Shown here: in pieces, positions 6,599 through 16,890 of the stretch
Position numbering within the stretch: position 1 is the first letter of the stretch
Layout of the letters: each line of letters starts with the position of its first letter
The notes under the pieces: generated by a model
Seen by the model: the letters and a program-made list of their open reading frames with translations, nothing else
The model's database searches: none
What the model was told of the DNA's origin: nothing
Position numbers and translations under genes: made by a program
Assembly: GCA_031371615.1 (NCBI GenBank)
Contig: JANMJY010000129.1
Span: forward strand, 1-28,050
Direction of reading: 5' to 3'
DNA: 28,050 nucleotides
Source: Gaiellasilicea sp031371615
GTDB taxonomy: Bacteria; Actinomycetota; Thermoleophilia; Gaiellales; Gaiellaceae

Positions 6599-7704
6599 GG
6601 GACCCCCGCCTCGACCGCCTCGGTGAGCTGATCGCCGGCTACTCACTCGACCTGCAGCCGGGCGAGGTCGTCCGCATCGAGGGAGGCGACGTCGCGGAGC
6701 CGCTGCTCTACGCGCTCTACCGTGCCGCGCTTCGCCGGGGCGCGAACCCGTACCTGCAGGTCGGCGTCGACCGGCTCTCCGAGCTCAAGGTGGCCGAGGG
6801 CAGCGACGAGCAGATCGCCTACGTCTCGCAGCTTGAGCGGGACGAGCTCGACCAGCTCGACGCCGTCGCGACGATCTGGGCGGAGCGGAACACGCGCTCG
6901 TTCACGAACGCCGACTCCGAGCGGTACGGGCGCTACCTCTCCGCCCGCCGCGAGCTGTCGAAGCGCGGCTGGGAGCGGATCGCCGCCGGCGACCTGCGCT
7001 GGTGCGGGACGCTCCAACCCGTCGAGGCCTACGCGCAGGACGCGGAGATGTCGATCGAGGAGTACGAGGAGTTTGTCTACAGCGCCTGCCACGTCACCGG
7101 GGACGACGATCCCGTCGAGCACTGGCGCGGCGTCTCGGAGGAGCTTCGGCATCACTCGGAGCGGCTCGCCCAGGTGCGGGAGCTGCGTGTGGTCGGGCCC
7201 GACACCGACCTGACGGTCGGCGTCGCCGGCCGGAAGTGGCACACGGCCGACGGCCGCTCGAACATGCCCGATGGCGAGGTCTTCACCAGCCCGATCGAGA
7301 CGGAGACGCGCGGAGAGATCCGCTTCGGGTTCCCCGGAGTCTTCGAAGGCCGCGAGGTCGCCGACGTCCGGCTCCGGTTTGAGGGCGGGCGGGTGATCGG
7401 CTCCGAGGCCTCCCGCGGCGCCGACTTCCTTCGCTCGCTGCTCGAGATGGACGACGGCGCCGCGGTGCTCGGCGAGCTGGCGTTCGGGCTCAACTACGAG
7501 ATCGACCGCTTCACCCGCAACATCCTCTTCGACGAGAAGATCGGCGGCACGATCCACGTCGCGCTCGGCTCGAGCTTCTCGGAGCTCGGCGGGCTGAACG
7601 ACTCGAAGCTGCACTGGGACCTGATCTGCGACCTCCGCGCCGAGGGTGAGGTCTACGCGGACGGCGAGCTGATCTGGAAGCAGGGACGGTTCCTCGATGG
7701 CTGA
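6595..7704 (+). CDS. M29-family metalloaminopeptidase, paralogue 1 (Tyr-to-Phe at a metal-site position)
   Basis: A 369-residue aminopeptidase of the AmpS/PepS/aminopeptidase T type, which removes N-terminal residues with a dinuclear metal site in the cytoplasm. Visible metal-site features are the glutamate in MPDGEVFTSPIE, the glutamate in GELAFGLN, His321 in GGTIHVALG, and the HWD pair in KLHWDLICD. The metal-site tyrosine of this family, expected 7 residues after the first histidine, is Phe328 here. GTG 6595 gives the normal start (RDPRLDRLGELIAGYSLDLQPGE); the frame is open further upstream but without family similarity. A weak TACAAC box lies 9 nt before it. It is a tandem duplicate of the next gene: a 35-bp stretch is identical (7516-7550 and 8615-8649). 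Confidence 0.88.
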   Translation: MRDPRLDRLGELIAGYSLDLQPGEVVRIEGGDVAEPLLYALYRAALRRGANPYLQVGVDRLSELKVAEGSDEQIAYVSQLERDELDQLDAVATIWAERNTRSFTNADSERYGRYLSARRELSKRGWERIAAGDLRWCGTLQPVEAYAQDAEMSIEEYEEFVYSACHVTGDDDPVEHWRGVSEELRHHSERLAQVRELRVVGPDTDLTVGVAGRKWHTADGRSNMPDGEVFTSPIETETRGEIRFGFPGVFEGREVADVRLRFEGGRVIGSEASRGADFLRSLLEMDDGAAVLGELAFGLNYEIDRFTRNILFDEKIGGTIHVALGSSFSELGGLNDSKLHWDLICDLRAEGEVYADGELIWKQGRFLDG

Positions 7705-8809
7705 CTCGAGCGTCGAGCGCCTCGCCTCGGTCCTCGTGGGCTACTCGGCGAACGTCCAGCCGGGCGAGCTCGTCACGATCGAAGGCCCGCTCGTGGCGAC
7801 CCCGCTGATCGCCGAGGTCTATCGCGAGGTCCTGCGCGCCGGCGGACACCCGCTCCCCAAGCTGAAGCTGCCGCGCGAGCTCGAGATTTTCTACGCCGAG
7901 GCCTCGGACGCCCAGCTCGACTGGGTCGATCCGTCCTTTCTCGCGATCAACGAGGTGGCCGACGTTAGGATCATCATCGACGCCGAGACGAACACGAAGA
8001 GCCTCTCGAACGTGGAGCCCGCGCGCCAGGCACGCCGCAGCCGTGCACGGGAGGTCTCACGCAATCGCTACCTCGAGCGCGCGGCCAGAGGCGAGCTGAA
8101 GTGGGTCCTGACGGCGTACCCGACCGAGGCGGGGGCGCAGGACGCCGAGATGTCGCTCGCCGAGTACGAGCAGTTCGTCTACGGAGCCGGCCGCTTGTTC
8201 GAGCCCGACCCGGTTGCATCGTGGCAGGGCTTCGCGAAGCACGCCTTCGCGGCGAAGGCCTTCCTCGAAGGCGTGCGCGAGCTCCGGATCGTCGCCGAGG
8301 GAACCGACCTGACGCTGAGCGTCGACGGACGAACGTGGGAGCCGTCGGTGGGGAAGGAGAACTTCCCGGACGGAGAGGTCTTCACGGCCCCGATCGAGAC
8401 GAAGGTGGATGGAACGATCCGTTTCACGTACCCAGCGGTCTTCCAGGGGCGCGAAGTGAACGACGTCGAGCTTCGCTTCGCCGACGGCGAGGTGGTCGAC
8501 AGCTCCGCCTCGCACGGGCTCGAGTTCCTGCGCGAGATGATCGCGATGGACGACGGTGCGCGGCGGCTCGGGGAGTTCGCGTTCGGCCTCAACGACGGCA
8601 TCGACCGCTTCACGCGCAACATCCTCTTCGACGAGAAGATCGGCGGCACCGTCCACCTCGCGCTCGGTACGTCCTATCCCGAGACCGGCGGCCTCAACCG
8701 CTCCGGCCTGCACTGGGACATCATCTGCGACCTCCGCACCGGGAGCGAGGTCTACGCGGACGGCGAGCTCGTCTACCGCAATGGATCGTTCCTGGCGGGT
8801 GTGCTCTAG
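7697..8809 (+). CDS. M29-family metalloaminopeptidase, paralogue 2
   Basis: A 370-residue aminopeptidase of the same family as the preceding gene, which it overlaps by 8 bp. All expected metal-site residues are present: glutamate in FPDGEVFTAPIE, glutamate in GEFAFGLN, histidine in GGTVHLALG, Tyr327 seven residues later in LGTSYPETGG, and HWD in LHWDIICD. It is therefore the more certain active enzyme of the pair; the two products might also assemble together, since the family forms dimers. Its place after the dgcA/dgcN-like genes suggests that peptides are trimmed to free amino acids that feed the same route (inference). ATG 7697 fits the conserved N-terminus. Confidence 0.92.
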   Translation: MADSSVERLASVLVGYSANVQPGELVTIEGPLVATPLIAEVYREVLRAGGHPLPKLKLPRELEIFYAEASDAQLDWVDPSFLAINEVADVRIIIDAETNTKSLSNVEPARQARRSRAREVSRNRYLERAARGELKWVLTAYPTEAGAQDAEMSLAEYEQFVYGAGRLFEPDPVASWQGFAKHAFAAKAFLEGVRELRIVAEGTDLTLSVDGRTWEPSVGKENFPDGEVFTAPIETKVDGTIRFTYPAVFQGREVNDVELRFADGEVVDSSASHGLEFLREMIAMDDGARRLGEFAFGLNDGIDRFTRNILFDEKIGGTVHLALGTSYPETGGLNRSGLHWDIICDLRTGSEVYADGELVYRNGSFLAGVL

Positions 8810-8813
8810 ATCC

Positions 8814-8842
8814 TTGACACGAACGCGTGTTCGTGCCATCAT
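8814..8842 (+). promoter_or_regulatory. SOS promoter of the LysM gene (TTGACA-17-CATCAT)
   Basis: A consensus -35 TTGACA (8814-8819), a 17-bp spacer and a CATCAT -10 (8837-8842) start 5 nt after the aminopeptidase stop. The first LexA box fills most of the spacer, so repressor and RNA polymerase should compete. The start site is predicted within a few bases of the ATG at 8852. Confidence 0.75.
8820..8833. promoter_or_regulatory. LexA (SOS) box 1
   Basis: CGAACGCGTGTTCG is a perfect palindrome and matches every position of the Gram-positive/actinobacterial SOS box CGAACRNRYGTTYG. It lies between the -35 and -10 of the LysM gene promoter. Confidence 0.85.
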
Positions 8843-8844
8843 GG

Positions 8845-8858
8845 CGAACACATGTTCG
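8845..8858. promoter_or_regulatory. LexA (SOS) box 2, containing the start codon
   Basis: CGAACACATGTTCG also matches the SOS consensus at every position. Its centre is 25 bp from box 1. The ATG at 8852 lies inside it, so the first codons of the gene are fixed by the operator. Confidence 0.85.
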
Positions 8859-9088
8859 GACGACTCATCATCGTGGTTGCTCTGTCGGTCTTCCTCTGGG
8901 CTGCGTTCGCGCGGTCGTCGGACGCATCGGGACCGGAGCGGCGCTACGTCGTGCAGCGGTACGACACGCTCTGGTCGATCGCGTCGAGCGGCTACGCCGA
9001 TCCGCGTGAAGGGGTCTGGGAGATCACGCGGCGAAACGGGCTCGCGGGGGCGACGATCGTCCCTGGCCAAGTGCTCCTCCTGCCGTAG
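8852..9088 (+). CDS. SOS-controlled membrane-anchored LysM protein (YneA/Rv2719c-like division inhibitor candidate)
   Basis: A 78-residue protein: an N-terminal membrane segment or uncleaved signal (LIIVVALSVFLWAAFA, about residues 5-20), a short linker, and one LysM domain (RYVVQRYDTLWSIA to IVPGQVLLLP, about 31-78) that would bind peptidoglycan outside the membrane. Two perfect LexA boxes control it. B. subtilis YneA and the mycobacterial Rv2719c protein share this architecture (small, one membrane segment, LysM, LexA-regulated) and halt septation during DNA damage; the same role is inferred here. lexA itself is not in the window. ATG 8852 is fixed by the promoter and by the lack of space upstream. 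Confidence 0.85.
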   Translation: MFGRLIIVVALSVFLWAAFARSSDASGPERRYVVQRYDTLWSIASSGYADPREGVWEITRRNGLAGATIVPGQVLLLP

Positions 9089-9098
9089 AAGCGGCCCC

Positions 9099-9104
9099 TA
9101 GACT
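9099..9104 (+). promoter_or_regulatory. -10 box (TAGACT) of the RNase Z gene
   Basis: TAGACT, 6-nt spacer, then GTG 9111, the leaderless arrangement also seen before the dgcA-like gene. It lies in the 22-bp gap after the LysM gene, so RNase Z need not depend on SOS induction. Confidence 0.5.
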
Positions 9105-9110
9105 GGCGGC

Positions 9111-10088
9111 GTGGACCTCGACGTCGTCTTTCTCGGCACCGCCGGCTCGATGCCGACCGGGCGCCGCGCGCCCTCCGCGACGCTCGTGCGGCGCGGCGGC
9201 GAGCGGCTGCTGTTCGACTGCGGTGAGGGCACGCAGCGCCAGCTGCTGCGCTCCGACGTCGGGCTCGTCGACCTGCACGAGGTCTTTCTGACCCATTTCC
9301 ACGCCGATCACTTCCTCGGGCTTCCCGGGATGCTGAAGACGTTCGCCCTACGGGGGCGCGAGCTGCCGCTGACGCTGTACGGCCCCCGCGGGCTGGACGA
9401 CCTGCTGCACTCGCTGCGGCGGATCTTCGGGCGGCTCACCTACGAGGTCGCCGTGGTCGAGCTGGCGGCGGGAGCAGCGTTGCCGCGCGACGGGTATGAA
9501 GTCCGCACGTTCCCGGCCCGGCACGGCCGCGACGCCCTCGGCTACGCGCTCGTCGAGGAGGAACGCCCGGGCCGCTTCGACGTTGCCACCGCCGACGCGC
9601 TCGGACTGCCGTTCGGCCCCGAGCGAGGAGCGCTCCAGACCGGTGCGGCCGTGACGCTCCCCGACGGCCGGGTGGTGATGCCCGACGAGGTGCTCGGCGC
9701 CGCCCGTCCCGGGCGCAAGCTCGTGTTGACGGGCGACACGGCGCCGTCGGACGAGATCGTCGCGGCGGCGAGCGGCGCCGATCTGCTCGTCCATGAGGCG
9801 ACGTTCTGCGAGGACGAGGCGGAGCGTGCGCGGGAGACCGAGCACTCGACCGCCGTCGAAGCAGCGGGCGTCGCCCGCGACGCCGGCGTCCGGCTGCTCG
9901 CCCTCACGCACCTCTCCAGCCGGTACAGCGGCGGCGATGTCGAGCGCGAGGCGCGCACCGTCTTTCCCGACACCGTCGTCCCGCGCGACTTCGACCTGAT
10001 CGAGATTCCTTTCCAGGAGCGCGGCGCTCCGGAGCTCGTCAAGAGCGGCGCACGCCTGCCACGCGCCGAGGTCCCGTCAGGCGCATGA
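9111..10088 (+). CDS. rnz: Ribonuclease Z (tRNA 3' endonuclease)
   Basis: A 325-residue metallo-beta-lactamase-fold nuclease that trims tRNA 3' trailers. It opens with the family's LGTAGSMPTGRRAPSA, then LLFDCGEGTQRQL, the zinc motif THFHADHFLGLPG (about residues 61-73), LVLTGDTAPSDE with a metal aspartate, HEATF, and ALTHLSSRY near the end. Length and motif order match the short bacterial form. A nuclease that makes mature 3' ends suits this genome because the tRNA-Arg nearby lacks an encoded CCA. GTG 9111 follows TAGACT by 6 nt. A 6-bp inverted repeat (ATGACC/GGTCAT) overlaps its stop codon and the upstream part of the pyr promoter. Confidence 0.93.
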   Translation: MDLDVVFLGTAGSMPTGRRAPSATLVRRGGERLLFDCGEGTQRQLLRSDVGLVDLHEVFLTHFHADHFLGLPGMLKTFALRGRELPLTLYGPRGLDDLLHSLRRIFGRLTYEVAVVELAAGAALPRDGYEVRTFPARHGRDALGYALVEEERPGRFDVATADALGLPFGPERGALQTGAAVTLPDGRVVMPDEVLGAARPGRKLVLTGDTAPSDEIVAAASGADLLVHEATFCEDEAERARETEHSTAVEAAGVARDAGVRLLALTHLSSRYSGGDVEREARTVFPDTVVPRDFDLIEIPFQERGAPELVKSGARLPRAEVPSGA

Positions 10089-10101
10089 CCCGAGTGGTCA
10101 T
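10085..10101. repeat. Inverted repeat at the rnz stop / pyr promoter
   Basis: ATGACC (10085-10090) and GGTCAT (10096-10101) are a perfect 6-bp inverted repeat with a 5-nt loop. It overlaps the rnz stop and the expected -35 region of the pyr promoter. It has no T-tract. It could be a weak rnz terminator or a regulator site. Confidence 0.3.
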
Positions 10102-10114
10102 CCGCCAGGCGCGC

Positions 10115-10120
10115 TAGGAT
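10115..10120 (+). promoter_or_regulatory. -10 box (TAGGAT) of the pyrimidine operon
   Basis: TAGGAT lies about 60 nt before the pyrR start, giving a leader of about 50 nt, unlike the leaderless promoters elsewhere. The leader contains the PyrR-type hairpin. Confidence 0.5.
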
Positions 10121-10137
10121 GCGTCCGACCCTTTAAC

Positions 10138-10155
10138 CCGGACCAGAGAGTCCGG
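10138..10155 (+). promoter_or_regulatory. PyrR-binding RNA hairpin in the pyr leader
   Basis: CCGGAC and GTCCGG pair perfectly around the hexaloop CAGAGA. Known PyrR RNA sites present a CNGNGA hexaloop on a GC-rich stem, so this is a strong match. It ends directly before the purine-rich ribosome site (AAAGG, 10156-10160). I see no terminator or antiterminator, so control is likely translational, as described for mycobacterial pyr leaders: PyrR with bound UMP would hold the hairpin and block initiation. Confidence 0.75.
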
Positions 10156-10178
10156 AAAGGATGGGAGTGAACAGAGCA

Positions 10179-10766
10179 ATGAGCACGCATGTGCCCGACC
10201 GCCTTGCGGTCAAGATCCTGCTGGACGCGGAGGCGCTCGGCCGCACGCTGTCCCGGATCGCGCACGAGATCATCGAGCGCAACGACGACCTGACCAAGCT
10301 CGCCCTGATCGGGATCCACACGCGCGGTGTGCCGCTCGCGGAGCGGCTCGCGACGCTGATCGAGGAGCGGAGCGGGGAGGAGGTGGGGCTCGGCGTGGTC
10401 GACATCACCCACCACCGCGACGACACGCAGTTGGAGAGCAGGGCACCCGGGCAGGTGCACCCCGTCGTGCACGCGACGACGCTCGACTTCGACCTCGCGG
10501 GCATGACCTGCGTCCTTGTCGACGACGTCCTCTACACGGGCCGCACGATCCGGGCCGCGATCGAGACGCTCTTCGAGCGCGGCCGCCCGGCGCGCGTCCA
10601 GCTCGCCGTGCTCGTCGACCGCGGCCACCGTGAGCTGCCGATCCGCCCCGACTACGTCGGCAAGAACCTGCCGACTGCCCGGAGCGAGCGGATCCAGGTC
10701 GAGCTCGAGGAGATCGACGGCGCCGACCGGATCCTGCTCGTCGGCACACCGGAGGAATCGACATGA
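10179..10766 (+). CDS. pyrR: Bifunctional PyrR: pyr operon RNA-binding regulator / uracil phosphoribosyltransferase
   Basis: A 195-residue PRTase-fold protein that senses UMP/PRPP and binds pyr mRNA; many members also make UMP from uracil. The PRPP loop CVLVDDVLYTGRTIRAAIE is intact, and LIGIHTRGVPLAERL and DITHHRDD are typical of PyrR. Three in-frame starts are possible: ATG 10161, GTG 10167 (best spaced from AAAGG at 10156-10160) and ATG 10179, which gives the usual N-terminus (STHVPDRLAVKILLDAEAL). I used 10179, but GTG 10167 is as likely. The last 4 bp overlap pyrB (ATGA). The hairpin just upstream is its probable autoregulatory target. Confidence 0.93.
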   Translation: MSTHVPDRLAVKILLDAEALGRTLSRIAHEIIERNDDLTKLALIGIHTRGVPLAERLATLIEERSGEEVGLGVVDITHHRDDTQLESRAPGQVHPVVHATTLDFDLAGMTCVLVDDVLYTGRTIRAAIETLFERGRPARVQLAVLVDRGHRELPIRPDYVGKNLPTARSERIQVELEEIDGADRILLVGTPEEST

Positions 10767-11668
10767 GACACCTGATCTCGATCGCCGACCTCACCCGCGA
10801 CGACGTCGAGCGCGTCCTCGAGACCGCGGGCGCGCTCGCGGACGTGGACGAGAAGCTGCCGACGCTCAAGGGCAAGCTCGTGCTCAGCCTCTTCTTCGAG
10901 TCCTCGACGCGCACGTCGTCCAGCTTCGAGCTGGCGGCGAAGAAGCTCTCCGCGGACGTGATGTCGCTGAAGGCCGCCGGCTCGTCTGTGGACAAGGGCG
11001 AGTCGCTCAAGGACACCGTGCTCACGCTGGCGGCCTACGAGCCGCACGCGATCGTCGTCAGGCACCCGCAGATCGGGGCGCCGGAGCTCGTCGCGCGCTA
11101 TTCGGACGCCGCGGTCGTGAACGCCGGCGACGGCAAGCACCAGCACCCGACGCAGGCGCTACTCGACCTGTTCACGATGAAAGAAGCGCTGGGGCCGCTC
11201 GAGGGGCTGCACGTCGCGATCGTCGGCGACGTCCTCCACAGCCGTGTCGCACGCTCGCTGATCCAGGCGCTCGCGCTCGTTGGGGCGCGCACGACGCTCG
11301 TCGGGCCGCCGACGCTTCTCCCGCGCGGGATCGAGGCACTCGGCTGCGAGACCTCCACCGACATCGCCGCAATCGAGGCCGCGGACGTCGTCTACGTGCT
11401 GCGGATGCAGCGCGAGCGGATGCAGTCGGCCTACGTGCCGAGCCTCCGGGAGTACGCAGCCCGCTGGGGGATCACCCCCGAACGGCTCCGCCCGGGCCAG
11501 AAGGTGATGCACCCGGGCCCGATCAACCGGGGCGTGGAGATCGACGGCCGCGTCGCCGACGCGCCCGACTCGCTGATCCTGGCGCAGGTTCGCTCGGGGC
11601 TCGCGGTCCGGATGGCCGTGCTCCAGGAGCTGCTCGTCGCCCGGCGCGCGCTCGAGGTGGTGGCATGA
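10763..11668 (+). CDS. pyrB: Aspartate carbamoyltransferase catalytic chain
   Basis: Joins carbamoyl phosphate and aspartate, the first committed step of pyrimidine synthesis. The 301-residue chain has the carbamoyl-phosphate motif FFESSTRTSSSFELAAKKL, a KGESLKDT segment, the HPTQALLDLFTMKE motif, the aspartate-domain HPGPINRGVEID and the C-terminal QVRSGLAVRMAVLQELL. No regulatory chain (pyrI) is present, as is usual outside enterobacteria. A strong Shine-Dalgarno GGAGG (10751-10755) inside the end of pyrR lies 7 nt before the ATG, and ATGA overlaps join it to pyrR and pyrC. Confidence 0.97.
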   Translation: MRHLISIADLTRDDVERVLETAGALADVDEKLPTLKGKLVLSLFFESSTRTSSSFELAAKKLSADVMSLKAAGSSVDKGESLKDTVLTLAAYEPHAIVVRHPQIGAPELVARYSDAAVVNAGDGKHQHPTQALLDLFTMKEALGPLEGLHVAIVGDVLHSRVARSLIQALALVGARTTLVGPPTLLPRGIEALGCETSTDIAAIEAADVVYVLRMQRERMQSAYVPSLREYAARWGITPERLRPGQKVMHPGPINRGVEIDGRVADAPDSLILAQVRSGLAVRMAVLQELLVARRALEVVA

Positions 11669-12921
11669 CGCTCTTCTGCAAGAACGGCCGCTCGGACAGT
11701 CTCGTGCTGGAAGGGCGCCTCCGCGGCGGCGAGTGCGTCGCGGTCACGGTCGAGGACGGCGTGATCACGCGGATCGAGCCGGCCACCGCGACGGCTCGGG
11801 TGCTCGCGCCCGCCTTCGTCGATCCGCACGTGCACCTGCGCTCGCCGGGCCGGGAGGACGAGGAGACGATCGCGAGCGGCACCGCAGCTGCTGCAGCCGG
11901 CGGCTATTGCGCGATCCTGGCGATGCCCAACACCGACCCGGTCGTCGACTCCGCAGCGATTCTCGGCTCGCTCGTCGAGACCGCGCGCCGCGAGGCGCTC
12001 GTACCCACCGGGTTCATGGCGGCGATCTCGAAGCGTCTGGACGGCGAGGAGCTGACCGAGATGGCGGAGCTCGCCGACGCGGGCGCCGCCGCCTTCACCG
12101 ACGACGGCCGTCCGGTCACCTCGGCGGGCCTGATGCGGCGGGCGCTGCAGTACGGGGCGATCACCGGCCGAAAGCTGGCCCTGCACTGCGAGGAGCCGAC
12201 GCTGTCGCGCGACGGCCAGGTGCACGAGGGGACGGTCGCCGCCGAGCTCGGCTTCGCGGGCTACCCGTCCGTGGCCGAGAGCGCGATGGTCGAGCGCGAC
12301 CTCTCGCTCGCCGCCTACGAGGATCGTCCGCTGCATCTGATGCACCTCTCGGCGCGGGAGTCGGTCGACGCGCTGGAAGCCGCGCAGGCTCGCGGGGTGC
12401 AGGCAACGGCGGAGGTGACGCCCCATCATCTGGTGCTGACCGAGGACGCCGTCCGCAGCCTCGATCCGAACGTGAAGATGAACCCGCCGCTGCGCTCCGA
12501 GGACGACCGCAGAGCGCTGCTCGCCGGCCTCCGCAGCGGCGCCATCGGGGCGGTCGCAACCGATCACGCGCCGCACTCGCGTGAGGAGAAGGAGGCGCCG
12601 TTCGAAGCGGCTCCGTTCGGGGTCACGGGGCTCGAGACCTCGTTCGCGGCGCTCTACACGTACCTCGTCGAGCCCGGCCTCCTGTCCCTGGAGACGCTGC
12701 TCGAGCGGATGTCCGCCGGTCCGGCCCGCGCACTCGGGCTCGACGAGCCGCGGCTCGAGGTGGGCGCCCGCGCCAACCTCGTCCTGCTCGACCTCGAAGA
12801 GGAATGGACGGTCGACGAGGCCGGCTTCCGCTCGCGTTCCGCGAACTCGTGGCTGCTCGGGAGCACGCTCTACGGCACCGTGGTCAAGACCGTCGCCGAC
12901 GGCCGCGTGGTACACGGATGA
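11665..12921 (+). CDS. pyrC: Dihydroorotase (class I)
   Basis: Cyclises carbamoyl aspartate to dihydroorotate. This 418-residue amidohydrolase has the metal motif DPHVHLRSPGREDEETI, AMPNTDPVVDS, the class I aspartate in FTDDGRPV, LHCEEP and TPHHLVLT with metal histidines, and ATDHAPHSREEKEAPF with the catalytic aspartate. All catalytic residues appear intact, so it should be active rather than a structural partner of PyrB. ATGA overlaps at both ends (pyrB at 11665, carA at 12918) indicate translational coupling. Confidence 0.97.
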   Translation: MTLFCKNGRSDSLVLEGRLRGGECVAVTVEDGVITRIEPATATARVLAPAFVDPHVHLRSPGREDEETIASGTAAAAAGGYCAILAMPNTDPVVDSAAILGSLVETARREALVPTGFMAAISKRLDGEELTEMAELADAGAAAFTDDGRPVTSAGLMRRALQYGAITGRKLALHCEEPTLSRDGQVHEGTVAAELGFAGYPSVAESAMVERDLSLAAYEDRPLHLMHLSARESVDALEAAQARGVQATAEVTPHHLVLTEDAVRSLDPNVKMNPPLRSEDDRRALLAGLRSGAIGAVATDHAPHSREEKEAPFEAAPFGVTGLETSFAALYTYLVEPGLLSLETLLERMSAGPARALGLDEPRLEVGARANLVLLDLEEEWTVDEAGFRSRSANSWLLGSTLYGTVVKTVADGRVVHG

Positions 12922-13944
12922 GCGCGTTCCTGGCGCTCGAGGACGGGACGATCTTCCGCGGCGAGTCCGTTGGTGCGGACGGAGTCGCCTTCGGCGAGGC
13001 GGTGTTCACGACCGCGATGACCGGCTACCAGGAGACCGTCACCGACCCGAGCTTCGCCGAGCAGCTCGTTTGCTTCACGGCTCCGATGGTCGGCAACTAC
13101 GGGGTCGCGGCCGGCCGAGCCGAGTCTTCGGGAGCGCACGCGAAGGCGGTCCTGATGCGCGAAGCGCGCGGTCCCGAATGGACTGACTGGCTCAGGGAGC
13201 GCGGAATCGTCGCGCTGACGGGGATCGATACGCGTTCGCTCGTTTTGCGGCTGCGTGACGGTGGCGCGATGCGCTCTGCCGCCGTCGCAGGCGCGATGCA
13301 CGAGGCAGAGGCGCTCGTCGCGGTGCGCGAGCTGCCGCCGATGGCGGGCGCTGCGCTCGTCGAACTCGTCTCCACGCCGGAGCCGTACGTCTACTGCGAC
13401 GCGGGCGCGATCCGGGTCGCCGTCGTCGACTACGGCTGCAAGCGCTCCATCCTCCGGCGGCTCGCGGGCGCGGGCGCCCACGTGACCGTGTTCCCGCACA
13501 GCGCCGACGCCGACGAGCTGGCGGGATACGACGCCGTCCTGCTCTCGAATGGTCCCGGCGATCCGGAGCCGCTGGCCGACGAGGTCCGGGAGATCGAGTC
13601 TCTGCTCGGACGCGTGCCGCTGCTCGGGATCTGCCTCGGCCACCAGCTCCTCGGTCTCGCGACCGGCCACGAGACGTTCAAGCTGCCCTTTGGCCATCGA
13701 GGTGCGAATCACCCGGTGCTGGAGCGGCGTACCAGCCGCGTGCTTGTGACGAGCCAGAACCACGGCTTTGCGGTCGTGCCCTCGGACGATGCCGAGGCCA
13801 CTCACGTCTCGCTCTACGACGGCACCGTCGAGGGCTTCGACTTCCCGGAGCTCCGGGCGCGCTCGGTGCAGTTCCATCCGGAGGCCGGGCCTGGCCCACA
13901 CGACGCCTGGCCGATCCTCGAGAGCTGGGTCACGGAGGTGTCCG

Positions 13945-13955
<11 letters not shown>
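12918..13955 (+). CDS. carA: Carbamoyl phosphate synthase small (glutaminase) subunit
   Basis: Releases ammonia from glutamine and channels it to CarB. The 345-residue protein has the N-terminal CarA domain (LEDGTIFRGES, FTTAMTGYQETVTDPSFAEQLV, the GNYG turn) and a class I glutaminase domain with VVDYGCKRSILRRL, SNGPGDPEPL, the nucleophile Cys in LLGICLGHQLLGLATGHET, and the His-Glu of VQFHPEAGPGP. It is slightly shorter than most CarA (about 360-380). Its end overlaps carB by 11 bp and carries the carB ribosome site GGAGG (13934-13938). Confidence 0.97.

Positions 13956-16870
<2,915 letters not shown>

Positions 16871-16890
<20 letters not shown>

Noticed and set aside
10085..10101. Intrinsic terminator for rnz
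   Set aside because: Stem is only 6 bp with no T-tract; kept only as an inverted repeat of unknown role.
10516..11664. Plus-strand open frame running into pyrC
   Set aside because: Out of frame with pyrR and pyrB; translated sequence is arginine-rich without motifs. The real pyrC starts at 11665.
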